Assembly (NCBI GenBank): GCA_964588535.1
Contig: CAZPQA010000003.1
Location: 11,206-75,205, forward strand
Direction of reading: 5' to 3'
Length of the DNA stretch: 64,000 nt
From: NaphS2 sp964588535
GTDB lineage: Bacteria > Desulfobacterota > DSM-4660 > Desulfatiglandales > Desulfatiglandaceae
Shown here: one piece after another, positions 24,924 to 33,595 of the stretch
Numbering within the stretch: position 1 is the first letter of the stretch
Layout of the letters: every line of letters begins with the position of its first letter
Notes under the pieces: model-generated
Database searches by the model: none
Told to the model about the DNA's origin: nothing
What the model saw: only the letters and a program-made list of their open reading frames with translations
Translations under genes and position numbers: made by a program

Positions 24924-25949
24924 TTACAGATATATCAAGCATTCCTTTAATTTTTTCAGGGTTGCCGCAGCGTCCACATCCCACCCGATAAACGCAAGCC
25001 GGGTCTCCTCATCACCTTCCCAGGGAACCCACTCGCTTCTGCCCCCTACAAAATTGATGAGCATGGTGTTTTCTTTGAATCGCACAGGTCCTTTCATCCT
25101 GAACAGTTCCCAGGGAAGCCCGGCAACAAACTCTTTGAAGCGTGATTCATCCATCTCCCCCCGGTCCTGGAAGGAAAAAGTGACAAAATCGCCCGTATGC
25201 TCATCGTTCCCATCATCCTCATGGTGGTAATGGAGCTCATCCGATAGCTCATCCGATCCATGGGGGACCTCCCCCTCAAGCAAAATTTCTTTAAAAACAT
25301 GGGTCGGTTTGCTCTCAAACCGCTTTTGGACGTTTACGTCCGTCCACAGGGTATCTGGATCGATGTTGCAGCGGATGGTGGGCACCACCTGGGTGTCGGG
25401 CAAAACCTCATGCATCTCTTTGAGATACTGGGGTATTTTTTCTTTCTCCTGGGTGTCGATTTTGTTCAGGAGGATCAGGTCAGCCCTTTCGAGCTGGCTG
25501 TAAAACAAGGGTCCAAAGACTTCCCGGGCCTCCCAGAAATCTGCATCCAGAACCGTAATCACCTTGCCGAGGCGCATGGACCGCATCAGAAGCGGTTCCA
25601 TCAAAGCCGTTACGATGGCGGCGGGGTCCGCCACACCCGAAGACTCTATGAAAATACGCTTGGGCCTGAACCGATTCCAAATATCCTTGAGGGACCGCTG
25701 CAGATCGGCGCTGAGCGTACAACAGATGCACCCGCTGGTCAGTTCAATGACATCGGACCCGGAGTCCTTGAGCAGGGCGCCGTCAATACCGATATCCCCA
25801 AATTCGTTTACCATAACAACACTGTCAGATAAATCCGTCTCCCAGGACAGGATCCGTTTGAGCAGAGTGGTCTTGCCGGAACCCAAAAATCCCGCCAAGA
25901 GCAGGATCCGGGCCTTTTCATCCGGAATTGAATCCGGTTCATGGTTCAT
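24924..25949 (-). CDS. CobW-family metal-chaperone GTPase (full length)
   Basis: A 341-residue protein with Walker A AGFLGSGKTT (about 19-28), NEFGDIGIDG, the CxCC motif SGCICCTL (about 72-79), ESSGVADP, NKID and a C-terminal CobW_C-like domain. A His/Asp-rich linker (HYHHEDDGNDEHTGD, about 240-254) is a possible metal store. CobW proteins deliver Zn or Co to target enzymes. Its operon partners are a flavoprotein and the FGE-like protein. It is a third CobW-like GTPase in the window, larger than the two at 11-12.7 kb. Confidence 0.88.
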   Translation of the reverse strand: MNHEPDSIPDEKARILLLAGFLGSGKTTLLKRILSWETDLSDSVVMVNEFGDIGIDGALLKDSGSDVIELTSGCICCTLSADLQRSLKDIWNRFRPKRIFIESSGVADPAAIVTALMEPLLMRSMRLGKVITVLDADFWEAREVFGPLFYSQLERADLILLNKIDTQEKEKIPQYLKEMHEVLPDTQVVPTIRCNIDPDTLWTDVNVQKRFESKPTHVFKEILLEGEVPHGSDELSDELHYHHEDDGNDEHTGDFVTFSFQDRGEMDESRFKEFVAGLPWELFRMKGPVRFKENTMLINFVGGRSEWVPWEGDEETRLAFIGWDVDAAATLKKLKECLIYL

Positions 25950-25994
25950 TTTTGTTAACTCCTGAAAAATTTGGGAACTCGTATTTTGCCAGGT

Positions 25995-27953
25995 TTACAC
26001 GGCAATGGTGGCAACCTGATAACATTTAAGACAGCGTTCCGCCTCTGCCACTGCCTCCGGGTCGGAAAAACTCTGCTCGACCTCTTCAAAACTCTTTTTT
26101 CTCGATTCGGGTGCCAGAGTTTCCTGCTGGAAGCGTGGTTTGGTTTCCACCTTGAGGATCTTTTCGTCGCGATCAAGAATTTTAACCGTCCTCAAGAGCT
26201 TCTCAAAATAATAGTCATCGTCATATCCCAGAGCCTTCCCGTTAATCATACCGTCGATACTTTCGGCGGCCTTCTTCCCTCCGGCACAGGCGGTAACCAG
26301 GGCATCCGGACCGGTTTCACAATCGCCCGCACAAAAGATCTTGGGTCGATTGCTCTGTTTCGTAAATTCATCCACCATGATGGTGCGCCATTTTGTGGCA
26401 TCCAGCCCCTCCATCCCTTCAAGCAACGAAAGGTCAACCTTCTGGCCGATGGCCGGGACCACCACATCACAATCAAAAACAAATGCCGAACCTTCCACTT
26501 CCATGGGTCTGGCCCGGCCGCTTTCATCCGGTTCTCCCAGTTCCATCCGAACGCACTCGATACCCACGACCTTGCCGTTTTCAGCCACAATGCGGACAGG
26601 CGCCGTTAAAAAATGAAAATTAACGCCCTCTTCCTCAGCGTCATGAATCTCCACATCATCCGCCGGCATTTCATTGCGCGTTCTGCGATATACCAGATGA
26701 ACCTCTTCCTTGTTGACCCTGAATGAGCTCCGGACGCAGTCAATGGCAACATTTCCGCCGCCAATTATCGCGATCTTTTGCCCTTCCGGACAGGGATCCT
26801 GACCGGCGTTGATATGCGCCAGATATTCGAGGCCGGGAATAAGTCCCGCATATCCTTCATTTTCCCCCTCAATCTCCATGATGCTGCTCTGCTGCGCGCC
26901 GATGCCCACAAACACAGCATCAAACTCATTTTCAAGCTGCGAAAGTTTGATTTCCCCGCCGACCATCTGGTTGTACTGGATGTTCACGCCCATCTTTTCA
27001 ACCTGCGCGATTTCATCCTTCAGAATCTCACGCGGTACCCGGTAATCCGGAATGCCCACGGCAGCCATGCCGCCGGGTTCGGACAAACTTTCATAAATGG
27101 TCACCTGGTGGCCCTTGAGGGCCAGATGATACGCGCAAGTGACACCGGCCGGACCGGCGCCCACAACCGCTATCTTACCCGTCTTTTCAGACGGGGTAAC
27201 CTGAAGTTCAATTTCGTTGCCGGCGGCCAGGCAATGATCCGACACAAAACGCTTCAGGCCTCTTATGGCAATGGGCTCATCCAGGTTTGCGCGACGACAT
27301 TGGGCCTCACAGGGTCTGAAGCAGGCCCGACCCAAAACCCCGGGCAACGGCAGGCATTGCCGGATCACATCCAGGGATTCTGTAAATTTCGCATCCTTTA
27401 TAAACTCAATATAGGTGGGAATGTCCAGGTGGATCGGACAAGCGTCCATGCACGGGGCGGTCATTTGGGAATGGTATACACCCTTGGTCACGGTTCTTTC
27501 CCCGTTTCCCGCCTGGGTGAAATCATCGGCGAAATACTTGAGAGCCTCCAGAAAAGGTTTCGGGCCCATTCTCCCGATACTGCACTTGCAGCTATCCACC
27601 ACGGCCTCGGTGGCCGAGGCCAGGAACTCCATATCCTCTTCAGTGGCGTCGCCGTCAGTAATATCCTGGATCACCTCCAGCATTTCTTCAAAACCGGTCT
27701 TGCAGTAATTGCATTTGCCGCAATCTTTGGAGTAATCGTGAAGCGCCGTCAGATACCCCCGGCAGAAATCGATAATATCCACATCTGAAGATCGAATAAT
27801 CATGCCGTACCAGCCAATCAACGCCTTTATTTTCTCGTTCTGCTTGAAATATTCGGGCAATTCCACATGGTCCACAGGTTCATAGTCCTCAGGGTCTTTC
27901 CCGCGATTGTCGACAATTTGACCTCCCCATGTACTGAACAGAATATCGTTCAT
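25995..27953 (-). CDS. NuoF-type [4Fe-4S] domain fused to GltD/NfnB-like flavin oxidoreductase
   Basis: A 652-residue protein; ATG 27953 is chosen because GGAGGAG lies just upstream. Residues 70-150 form a NADH_4Fe-4S domain (CGKCNYCKTG plus CKCSIGR). Then comes a Fer4_20-like GltD N-domain (CMDACPIHLDIPTYI, LGRACFRPCEAQCRR), an FAD site (VVGAGPAGVTCAYHL), an NAD(P) site (IAIIGGGNVAIDCV) and a final ERCLKC. It probably moves electrons between NAD(P)H and a low-potential acceptor, perhaps the ferredoxin-domain RACo-like activator or a radical SAM enzyme; this is inferred from context. It heads the minus-strand operon. Confidence 0.8.
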   Translation of the reverse strand: MNDILFSTWGGQIVDNRGKDPEDYEPVDHVELPEYFKQNEKIKALIGWYGMIIRSSDVDIIDFCRGYLTALHDYSKDCGKCNYCKTGFEEMLEVIQDITDGDATEEDMEFLASATEAVVDSCKCSIGRMGPKPFLEALKYFADDFTQAGNGERTVTKGVYHSQMTAPCMDACPIHLDIPTYIEFIKDAKFTESLDVIRQCLPLPGVLGRACFRPCEAQCRRANLDEPIAIRGLKRFVSDHCLAAGNEIELQVTPSEKTGKIAVVGAGPAGVTCAYHLALKGHQVTIYESLSEPGGMAAVGIPDYRVPREILKDEIAQVEKMGVNIQYNQMVGGEIKLSQLENEFDAVFVGIGAQQSSIMEIEGENEGYAGLIPGLEYLAHINAGQDPCPEGQKIAIIGGGNVAIDCVRSSFRVNKEEVHLVYRRTRNEMPADDVEIHDAEEEGVNFHFLTAPVRIVAENGKVVGIECVRMELGEPDESGRARPMEVEGSAFVFDCDVVVPAIGQKVDLSLLEGMEGLDATKWRTIMVDEFTKQSNRPKIFCAGDCETGPDALVTACAGGKKAAESIDGMINGKALGYDDDYYFEKLLRTVKILDRDEKILKVETKPRFQQETLAPESRKKSFEEVEQSFSDPEAVAEAERCLKCYQVATIAV

Positions 27954-28110
27954 TTCACTCCTCCATTTTCGTGCCACATAAAATATTGATGTTGAAAATT
28001 CATCGACTCACCCTGCCGCGCCGCTTTCGGCAACCTTATATTCACACTGTTTCTGATATGTCAACGAAATTGAAATCAAATTAGCACTACCCACCAAATT
28101 CCTTGGAAAA

Positions 28111-28148
28111 TCATCTGTATTTACAGGAAAAATCAACCTTTAGACGAT
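28111..28148 (+). promoter_or_regulatory. paired 22-bp-spaced motif, site C
   Basis: TCATCT at 28111 and TCAACCTTTAGACGAT at 28133 are 22 bp apart. The site lies between the divergent flavoprotein gene (start 27953) and MtrH-like gene (start 28330), so it could control both. Second half-site matches site D at 14 of 16 positions. Confidence 0.55.
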
Positions 28149-28329
28149 ATCAATAAAGACCTAATCTCTGTAAAAATCGCTGACATCCCATGAACAGCCA
28201 GTCAACTGTGGGAGTTCAAAAAAATGAGCGTCCTAATTTTAATCTATCCGGAATCCGGGCGGAGGGATTTTCGAGGGAAAATCCATTTTCCCGAAATGTT
28301 GTTCCATTATTTACGAAAGGAGAAAAGAT

Positions 28330-29316
28330 ATGAAACGTTTTGACAAGGATCCACAGGTCTATGATGTCGGCGGCGTGAAACTCGGCGGGCAACCTGGAGA
28401 CTATCCCACGGTGTGCTGTTTCTCTATTTTCCAGGAGAGCGACAAGGTATTCGACAAAGGAAGCCGAAGGAAAGGGTTTAATGAAGAACGCGCGGGTGAG
28501 TTGCTGAAAACCGCAGACAAATTGTGGCAGGAGACCGGCGTTCCCGTCATGGCCGATATTGTGGCGAGCCCCGGTGAAAAATTCAACAAATATGTGGACT
28601 TTTTGGTTGCTAACAGCGAAATGCCCTTTTGCGTTGACGCCATCATGATGAAAACAAAGCTGGAAGGCGCAGCCTATTGCGCTGAAAAGGGTCTGCTGGA
28701 TCGCATGTTTTACAACAGCTTGACAATCTGGGAAGAAGACCTGGAAACCGAGGTTAAGGAACTGGCACAGATCGGGGTAAAGAATATCCTTCTTGTCGCC
28801 TTTGACAATGATGACTCAACCCCCTACGGGAGGATTAAGGGAACCGAAAAACTCCTCAACGCCATCGAAAAGGGCGGCGCCAAGTTCGAGACCATTATCG
28901 TGGACACCACAACCCTGAACGGCCCCGCCAACGCCCTGTGCGGGCTTTCAAATGTGCTCATCAAAGAAAAATGGGGTTATGCAACCGCCAGCGCTCCGAG
29001 CAACGGCTCCTACATGGAATTGCAACGGATGAAAGACCTTTTTGGATTTAAAGGGTGGGGCGGATTTGACGCGGCCCTGGAAGCGCTTACGGCATTTTAC
29101 TATCATGATCTGATGTTTACCGGTCCAATGGCCGGTGCCGAGCGCGTTGTTCCTGCCGTGGCACTGGCGGATGCCTTTCTTGCCACATCGGTGTTTCCCG
29201 AAACCAAGGAACTGCCCAAAGACGAAAACCATCCCCTGAACAAGCTGTTCCCCGACTTTGCGAACCAGCTCAAAGCCAGTTGGGATAAGGGCAGCGGCGG
29301 CCTGAAAGGGATGTAA
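28330..29316 (+). CDS. MtrH-like pterin:corrinoid methyltransferase
   Basis: A 328-residue TIM-barrel protein of the tetrahydromethanopterin S-methyltransferase subunit H family. Landmarks are VYDVGGVKLGGQPGDYPTV at the start, MADIVASPGEKFNKYVDF, ATASAPSNGSYMEL and a C-terminal FPDFANQLK. MtrH, MtvA and MtoA-type proteins transfer methyl groups between a corrinoid protein and tetrahydrofolate or tetrahydromethanopterin. In bacteria this usually feeds methyl groups from demethylation into the Wood-Ljungdahl pathway. Strong ribosome site AAAGGAG at 28317-28323. It is followed by a terminator. Confidence 0.88.
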   Translation: MKRFDKDPQVYDVGGVKLGGQPGDYPTVCCFSIFQESDKVFDKGSRRKGFNEERAGELLKTADKLWQETGVPVMADIVASPGEKFNKYVDFLVANSEMPFCVDAIMMKTKLEGAAYCAEKGLLDRMFYNSLTIWEEDLETEVKELAQIGVKNILLVAFDNDDSTPYGRIKGTEKLLNAIEKGGAKFETIIVDTTTLNGPANALCGLSNVLIKEKWGYATASAPSNGSYMELQRMKDLFGFKGWGGFDAALEALTAFYYHDLMFTGPMAGAERVVPAVALADAFLATSVFPETKELPKDENHPLNKLFPDFANQLKASWDKGSGGLKGM

Positions 29317-29397
29317 CCGGCTATTTAATCCTCAAAACAGTGCCGGGAACGTTCCTCACATCATCAAAATGGGACTTCCACATGGCCGTGAAACCGG

Positions 29398-29433
29398 AAA
29401 AGCCTCCTTCTCACGAAGGGGGCTTTTCTATTT
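29398..29433 (+). terminator. intrinsic terminator after MtrH-like gene
   Basis: AAAAGCC.CCTTC and GAAGG.GGCTTTT pair around a TCAC loop, followed by a T-rich stretch (CTATTT). It separates the MtrH-like gene from the V4R/kinase operon. Confidence 0.75.
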
Positions 29434-29494
29434 GACGAAATGTTTTTTCCATATTAAACTAACGGTTTCAAAAGATATAACAGGTGGGTGAATA

Positions 29495-30028
29495 ATGGCT
29501 GTCCAGCTTAACTGGGAAAATGAACTGGCCCGCAAAGGGCACACGATGGTTCTGTCCGGGAAACCGGTTACCATGCACTGTCACCATTACAATATCAACC
29601 TCCAGAAAACCCTGGAAGACGTCCTGGGGGAAGAAGGCGTTCACCTGCTGTACCGGTCCGTGGAGGACGCCGTTTATTCCACCTTCAAGTCCCTCCTCAA
29701 ACATTACAATCAGATCAAGACGTTGAAATCCAAGTTGGAGATGGCTTCCATCCTGTACCAGAATTCCGGACTTGGTGTTATTCACTTTCAAGACGTCGGA
29801 CCCAAAGGCGGAAGGATTGTCAGCAATGCCAGCCATCATGTTACGGGATGGCTGGCCAAACACGGACGCCGGAAAACACCGGGCTGCCATTTTACCCGGG
29901 GCTGGATCGCCGGGGCTCTGGAAGCCCTGTTCCAGTTTCCCATCGGCCACTATCAGGTAGAAGAACTGGCATGCAAAATGGTGCGGCACGGCGATTGCGT
30001 TTTTAGCGCAACAGCGAATGGGTCGTGA
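29495..30028 (+). CDS. V4R-domain protein, copy 1
   Basis: A 177-residue protein whose C-terminal 60 residues fit the V4R (4-vinyl reductase) small-molecule-binding fold: GCHFTRGWIAGALEALFQF and YQVEELACKMVRHGDCVF. The N-terminal part has a His/Cys cluster (TMHCHHYN). V4R domains bind hydrocarbon or aromatic ligands or bacteriochlorophyll intermediates, so this may sense the methyl-donor substrate. It is followed by a second V4R protein and a sensor kinase. Confidence 0.7.
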   Translation: MAVQLNWENELARKGHTMVLSGKPVTMHCHHYNINLQKTLEDVLGEEGVHLLYRSVEDAVYSTFKSLLKHYNQIKTLKSKLEMASILYQNSGLGVIHFQDVGPKGGRIVSNASHHVTGWLAKHGRRKTPGCHFTRGWIAGALEALFQFPIGHYQVEELACKMVRHGDCVFSATANGS

Positions 30029-30070
30029 AACAATCCGTGCATTCTTATATCTGGAATCGGGGAGTTATTT

Positions 30071-30697
30071 GTGACAATCGATGGCGCCAAGATTATCCAT
30101 GCGGTAATGGAAGGAAGCATGATCAGGGAATCAAAAGGCATTATGCCCCTTTTCGGTGTTTATCTTTCTCTTTTTTCAGTCCACTACTACAACAAACTTT
30201 CCTTCCAATTTGAACAAACCATGGGAAAAGAGCGAGAGGCGGAAGCTGAATCACTGCTCATAAAAGCTGCTCAGGAATGTGGATACGCCACTTTCCAGGG
30301 AATCCGCAATTCCTGGGAATGGGATGAACTCGTCGCCCCCATGATCGAAAAGAGGGAAGATCAGATCGGGGGATTCACAGCCGTGGCCGTGGCGTTTGGC
30401 TGGGGCGATCTGAAAGTAGAAGAACTGATCCCGAACGAAAAACTTGTCATTCATGTGAGTGATTCCTACGAGGCCAACGGCTACAGGGATCGTTACGGCC
30501 TTTCCAATTCAGGCAAATGTTACATGCTCAGAGGCGTTACCGGCGCCTTTATGGATCTGATATACGGAGAGGACTATCCGGACGGATGTTTTGACTTCCT
30601 GACCGAGGAACCGCTTTGCCGCGCAAAAGGAGATCCTTACTGTGAATTCATTGCTCGAAAATCATCTCATCGACCTGCCCCTGAGAAACGGGGATGA
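30071..30697 (+). CDS. V4R-domain protein, copy 2
   Basis: A 208-residue protein with a GTG start, RBS GGGGAG just upstream. The C-terminal region again shows V4R features: KCYMLRGVTGAFMDLIYGE and RAKGDPYCEFIARK, with three conserved Cys. An N-terminal region with EKREDQIGGFT and FGWGDLKVEEL matches related sensor proteins. Its end overlaps the sensor kinase gene by 56 bp, suggesting coupled translation and a shared sensing complex. Confidence 0.6.
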   Translation: MTIDGAKIIHAVMEGSMIRESKGIMPLFGVYLSLFSVHYYNKLSFQFEQTMGKEREAEAESLLIKAAQECGYATFQGIRNSWEWDELVAPMIEKREDQIGGFTAVAVAFGWGDLKVEELIPNEKLVIHVSDSYEANGYRDRYGLSNSGKCYMLRGVTGAFMDLIYGEDYPDGCFDFLTEEPLCRAKGDPYCEFIARKSSHRPAPEKRG

Positions 30698-32900
30698 TTA
30701 CAGCAAACAGACCTGCTGGAAGTTGTTGTCCTGTCGCAAGGTCCTGTGCCCTGCCCATGATCAGGATCATACTGACTGCTGGCTGATTCCCGGAACCCAT
30801 TGCGGAAATTTTCTGGAAGATAATTTTTTCAAAAAATTGCCCCATTGCCTGACCTGTTCCTATTTCAGTCTTAAAGGTGAGCAACATTCAAAGGGATGGA
30901 ATCATTTCTTAGCCGACCAGATCCACCAATATAACGTCAAGGCCCTGGAAAGACTCTATCAAAAAGAAGAGAGCTTCGTGGAAATCCTGAATCGAATCCC
31001 CGATGGGCTCTTCACAACCGACCAGGAATGGCGGATTACCTATTTCAATCCTGCCGCGGAAAAAATTACAGGCTTTTCCGCCTATGACGCTGTGGGAATG
31101 TTCTGCAAGGATGTTTTTAAAAATCCCATCTGTGAATCCGACTGCGCCCTCAAACGCGCCGTAGCCGAAGGTCACGACATACACGACCGGGAGTACGCCA
31201 TCACCAATATAGACGGCCAGAAGGTACCGATTATCTGCTCCACCTCAGCCTTTCAGGACGCTTCCGGCCGGGTCATGGGTGGGCTTGAAATATTCAAGGA
31301 TATTTCTGAGAATAAAAAATTACAGGAAGAAATAGTCCGCCGGGAACGGAAATACCGCCGCATTTTTGAGGGCAGCCACGACATGATTTATACCACAAAC
31401 CCGCCCGGCGATATTCTGGATATGAACCAGGCTGGTGTTGATTTGCTGGGATATTCAAGCATAAAGGAACTGGTTCAAAAGAAGAATGTCAGGAAACTTT
31501 ATAGAAACGGCACGGACCGCGACAGGTTCATGAAAATCATCAACCGCGACGGTTTCATCAAGGATTTCGAGGTGGAATTCTTAAAGAAAGACGGATCGCC
31601 TCTACACATCCTGATTTCAAGCAGGCGATATGAAAATCATGAAACAGCCGAAGTAGAGTATGAAGGCATCATAAAGGACATTACCCACCGCAAACGGTCG
31701 GAACAAACGATCAAGGAACGAAACCGGGAGCTCTCCATTCTCAACAGCGTCGCGGTAGCCCTCAACAATACCCTGGACCTGAATCATATCCTGAAGGTGA
31801 CCCTTGAGGATGTGCTGGAAGCATTGAGACTGGAATCCGGCGCCCTTTTTCTAATTGACCCGAGCAGTCAGAAAATCAGTCTGCAGGTGAAAACGGGCCT
31901 TCCCGATCAGTTGGCTGAAGAACCCATGGAGAGTAACTTCAAGGACGTCAAGCTCGGAAAATACCTAATGGAAAAGAATTCGCCACTAACCCCCAAACCT
32001 TCTTTTCCATGTTTCAAAATGCGTTATAAAACAGATAACAATACACCCATGCCATGGCTTTCCTGTTTCCTCATTACATTCAAGGGGAAGGCCGTCGGTT
32101 TTTTTGGATTTGAGGTCCCCTCTCCGAGAGAACTGAATCAGTATGAAATACATTTACTGGGATCTTTGGGGAACTTTCTGGGAGGCACCATTGAAAATGC
32201 CCGGCTTATGCAAACCGTCCGTCTTCACCGGCAGGAACTAAGACGGCTCACGGAGAGACTTTTCGAGAGCCAGGAAGAGGAACGACGTCGCATTGCGTTA
32301 GAGCTCCATGACGAGGCCGGCCAATCCCTGATGGCGGTTAATCTCGGCCTGGACAGGCTTGAAGAAAATTATGGAAACGGTGATAAACATATTCGGTATG
32401 AGATAAATGAAATCCGGAGGATGATCACCCGTACCTCATCGGAAATCAGACGGCTTTCCTACAATCTGCACCCCACACTCCTGATCGATCTGGGCCTCGA
32501 ACCCGCCCTGAACTTATACTTCAAAGAAATTGAAAATAATTCGAATCTCAAAATCGATTTCAATATGGTCGGTTTCAATGAAAGACTGGACCCGGAAACG
32601 GAAACCATTCTTTACCGATTCAGCCAGGAAACCCTCACCAACACCCTGAAGCATTCCGGCGCCGGCAGATTCAAGCTTTCAATCATTAAGAGCTACCCGT
32701 TGATTATCTTCGCAGCAGAGGACAACGGAAAGGGGTTTGACGACAAAATCATCACAAAGGACACGAGAAGTTTGGGCCTCATCGGGATGCGCGAACGTTG
32801 TTCTTTCCTTGGCGGAACATTTCATTTGACCACCGTTCCGGGCAAAGGGACCCGGATCCGAATTAACATCCCCCATAAAGAGGAGGTAGAAGATGCCTAA
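30642..32900 (+). CDS. PAS/GAF sensor histidine kinase with N-terminal two-CW Cys domain
   Basis: A 752-residue soluble kinase. The N-terminal 25-85 region carries a Cys/Trp pattern (CWKLLSCRKVLCPA, CWLIPGTHC, LPHCLTCSYF), resembling the two-CW domain and likely binding a metal or cluster. Two PAS domains (about 105-230, 240-350), a GAF domain (about 370-530), a HisKA_3 helix with ERRRIALELHDEAGQSLMAV (phospho-His in LHDE) and an HATPase (ETLTNTLKHSGAG) follow. No membrane helix, so the signal is cytoplasmic. It overlaps the response regulator gene by 8 bp. Start GTG 30642 is tentative. Confidence 0.85.
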   Translation: MNSLLENHLIDLPLRNGDDYSKQTCWKLLSCRKVLCPAHDQDHTDCWLIPGTHCGNFLEDNFFKKLPHCLTCSYFSLKGEQHSKGWNHFLADQIHQYNVKALERLYQKEESFVEILNRIPDGLFTTDQEWRITYFNPAAEKITGFSAYDAVGMFCKDVFKNPICESDCALKRAVAEGHDIHDREYAITNIDGQKVPIICSTSAFQDASGRVMGGLEIFKDISENKKLQEEIVRRERKYRRIFEGSHDMIYTTNPPGDILDMNQAGVDLLGYSSIKELVQKKNVRKLYRNGTDRDRFMKIINRDGFIKDFEVEFLKKDGSPLHILISSRRYENHETAEVEYEGIIKDITHRKRSEQTIKERNRELSILNSVAVALNNTLDLNHILKVTLEDVLEALRLESGALFLIDPSSQKISLQVKTGLPDQLAEEPMESNFKDVKLGKYLMEKNSPLTPKPSFPCFKMRYKTDNNTPMPWLSCFLITFKGKAVGFFGFEVPSPRELNQYEIHLLGSLGNFLGGTIENARLMQTVRLHRQELRRLTERLFESQEEERRRIALELHDEAGQSLMAVNLGLDRLEENYGNGDKHIRYEINEIRRMITRTSSEIRRLSYNLHPTLLIDLGLEPALNLYFKEIENNSNLKIDFNMVGFNERLDPETETILYRFSQETLTNTLKHSGAGRFKLSIIKSYPLIIFAAEDNGKGFDDKIITKDTRSLGLIGMRERCSFLGGTFHLTTVPGKGTRIRINIPHKEEVEDA

Positions 32901-33555
32901 CCCGGTCAGGATCATGCTCGCCGATGATCATACCATTGTGCGGCAGGGGCTTGCGCGTCTTCTTGAAGAGCACCAGGGGCTCAAAGTTGTGGGCGAAGCG
33001 ATCAATGGGCAGATTGCCGTCGAAAAAGCGGAAAAATTGAAACCGGACATCATCATTATGGACATTGCCATGCCACGCATGAACGGTATTGAAGCCGCAA
33101 AGCGCATCAGAAAACTTGTGCCGGAAACAAAGATCGTAATCCTTTCCATGTATTCCCATGAACATTACATTCATGAGCTTCTGGAATGCGGCGTATCGGG
33201 ATATCTACTGAAGGACTCCAGCGGCCAGGACATCATCAAAGCCATTCGCGCGGCCCTGAAAAATGAGACATTCCTGAGCCCCTCCATATCCAAGAAAGTG
33301 GTCGACTCCTACCTTTCCCCCACCAAAAGTTCCACAAAGGCCGAACTGTACAAAACCCTCTCCAACAGGGAAAGGGAAGTGTTCCAGCTTATCGCGGAAG
33401 GCCATCCCACACGGCAGATCGCCGATATGCTGTGCGTCAGCATCAGCACCATCAAATCACACAGGGCCAAAATCATGGAAAAGCTGGGAATCGAATCATC
33501 TCTGAAGCTGATTCATTTTGCCATACAGCTGGGGTTGGTCGATCCGGATCTTTAA
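32893..33555 (+). CDS. NarL/LuxR-type response regulator
   Basis: A 220-residue two-domain regulator: receiver domain with LADDHTIVRQG and phospho-acceptor Asp in IIIMDIAMPRMNG (about residue 56), and a C-terminal LuxR HTH with LSNREREVFQLIAEG and TRQIADMLCVSISTIKSHRAKI. Partner of the kinase at 30642. It could, besides the PAS-LuxR protein, bind the four paired motifs. Confidence 0.92.
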   Translation: MPNPVRIMLADDHTIVRQGLARLLEEHQGLKVVGEAINGQIAVEKAEKLKPDIIIMDIAMPRMNGIEAAKRIRKLVPETKIVILSMYSHEHYIHELLECGVSGYLLKDSSGQDIIKAIRAALKNETFLSPSISKKVVDSYLSPTKSSTKAELYKTLSNREREVFQLIAEGHPTRQIADMLCVSISTIKSHRAKIMEKLGIESSLKLIHFAIQLGLVDPDL

Positions 33556-33595
33556 CCACAAGACCGCTATCAATCCCAAAACCGTGAGAAAAACC

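Noticed and set aside
26778..27788. A 336-residue plus-strand open frame
   Set aside because: Antisense shadow of the flavoprotein gene with its Cys and nucleotide-binding motifs on the minus strand.
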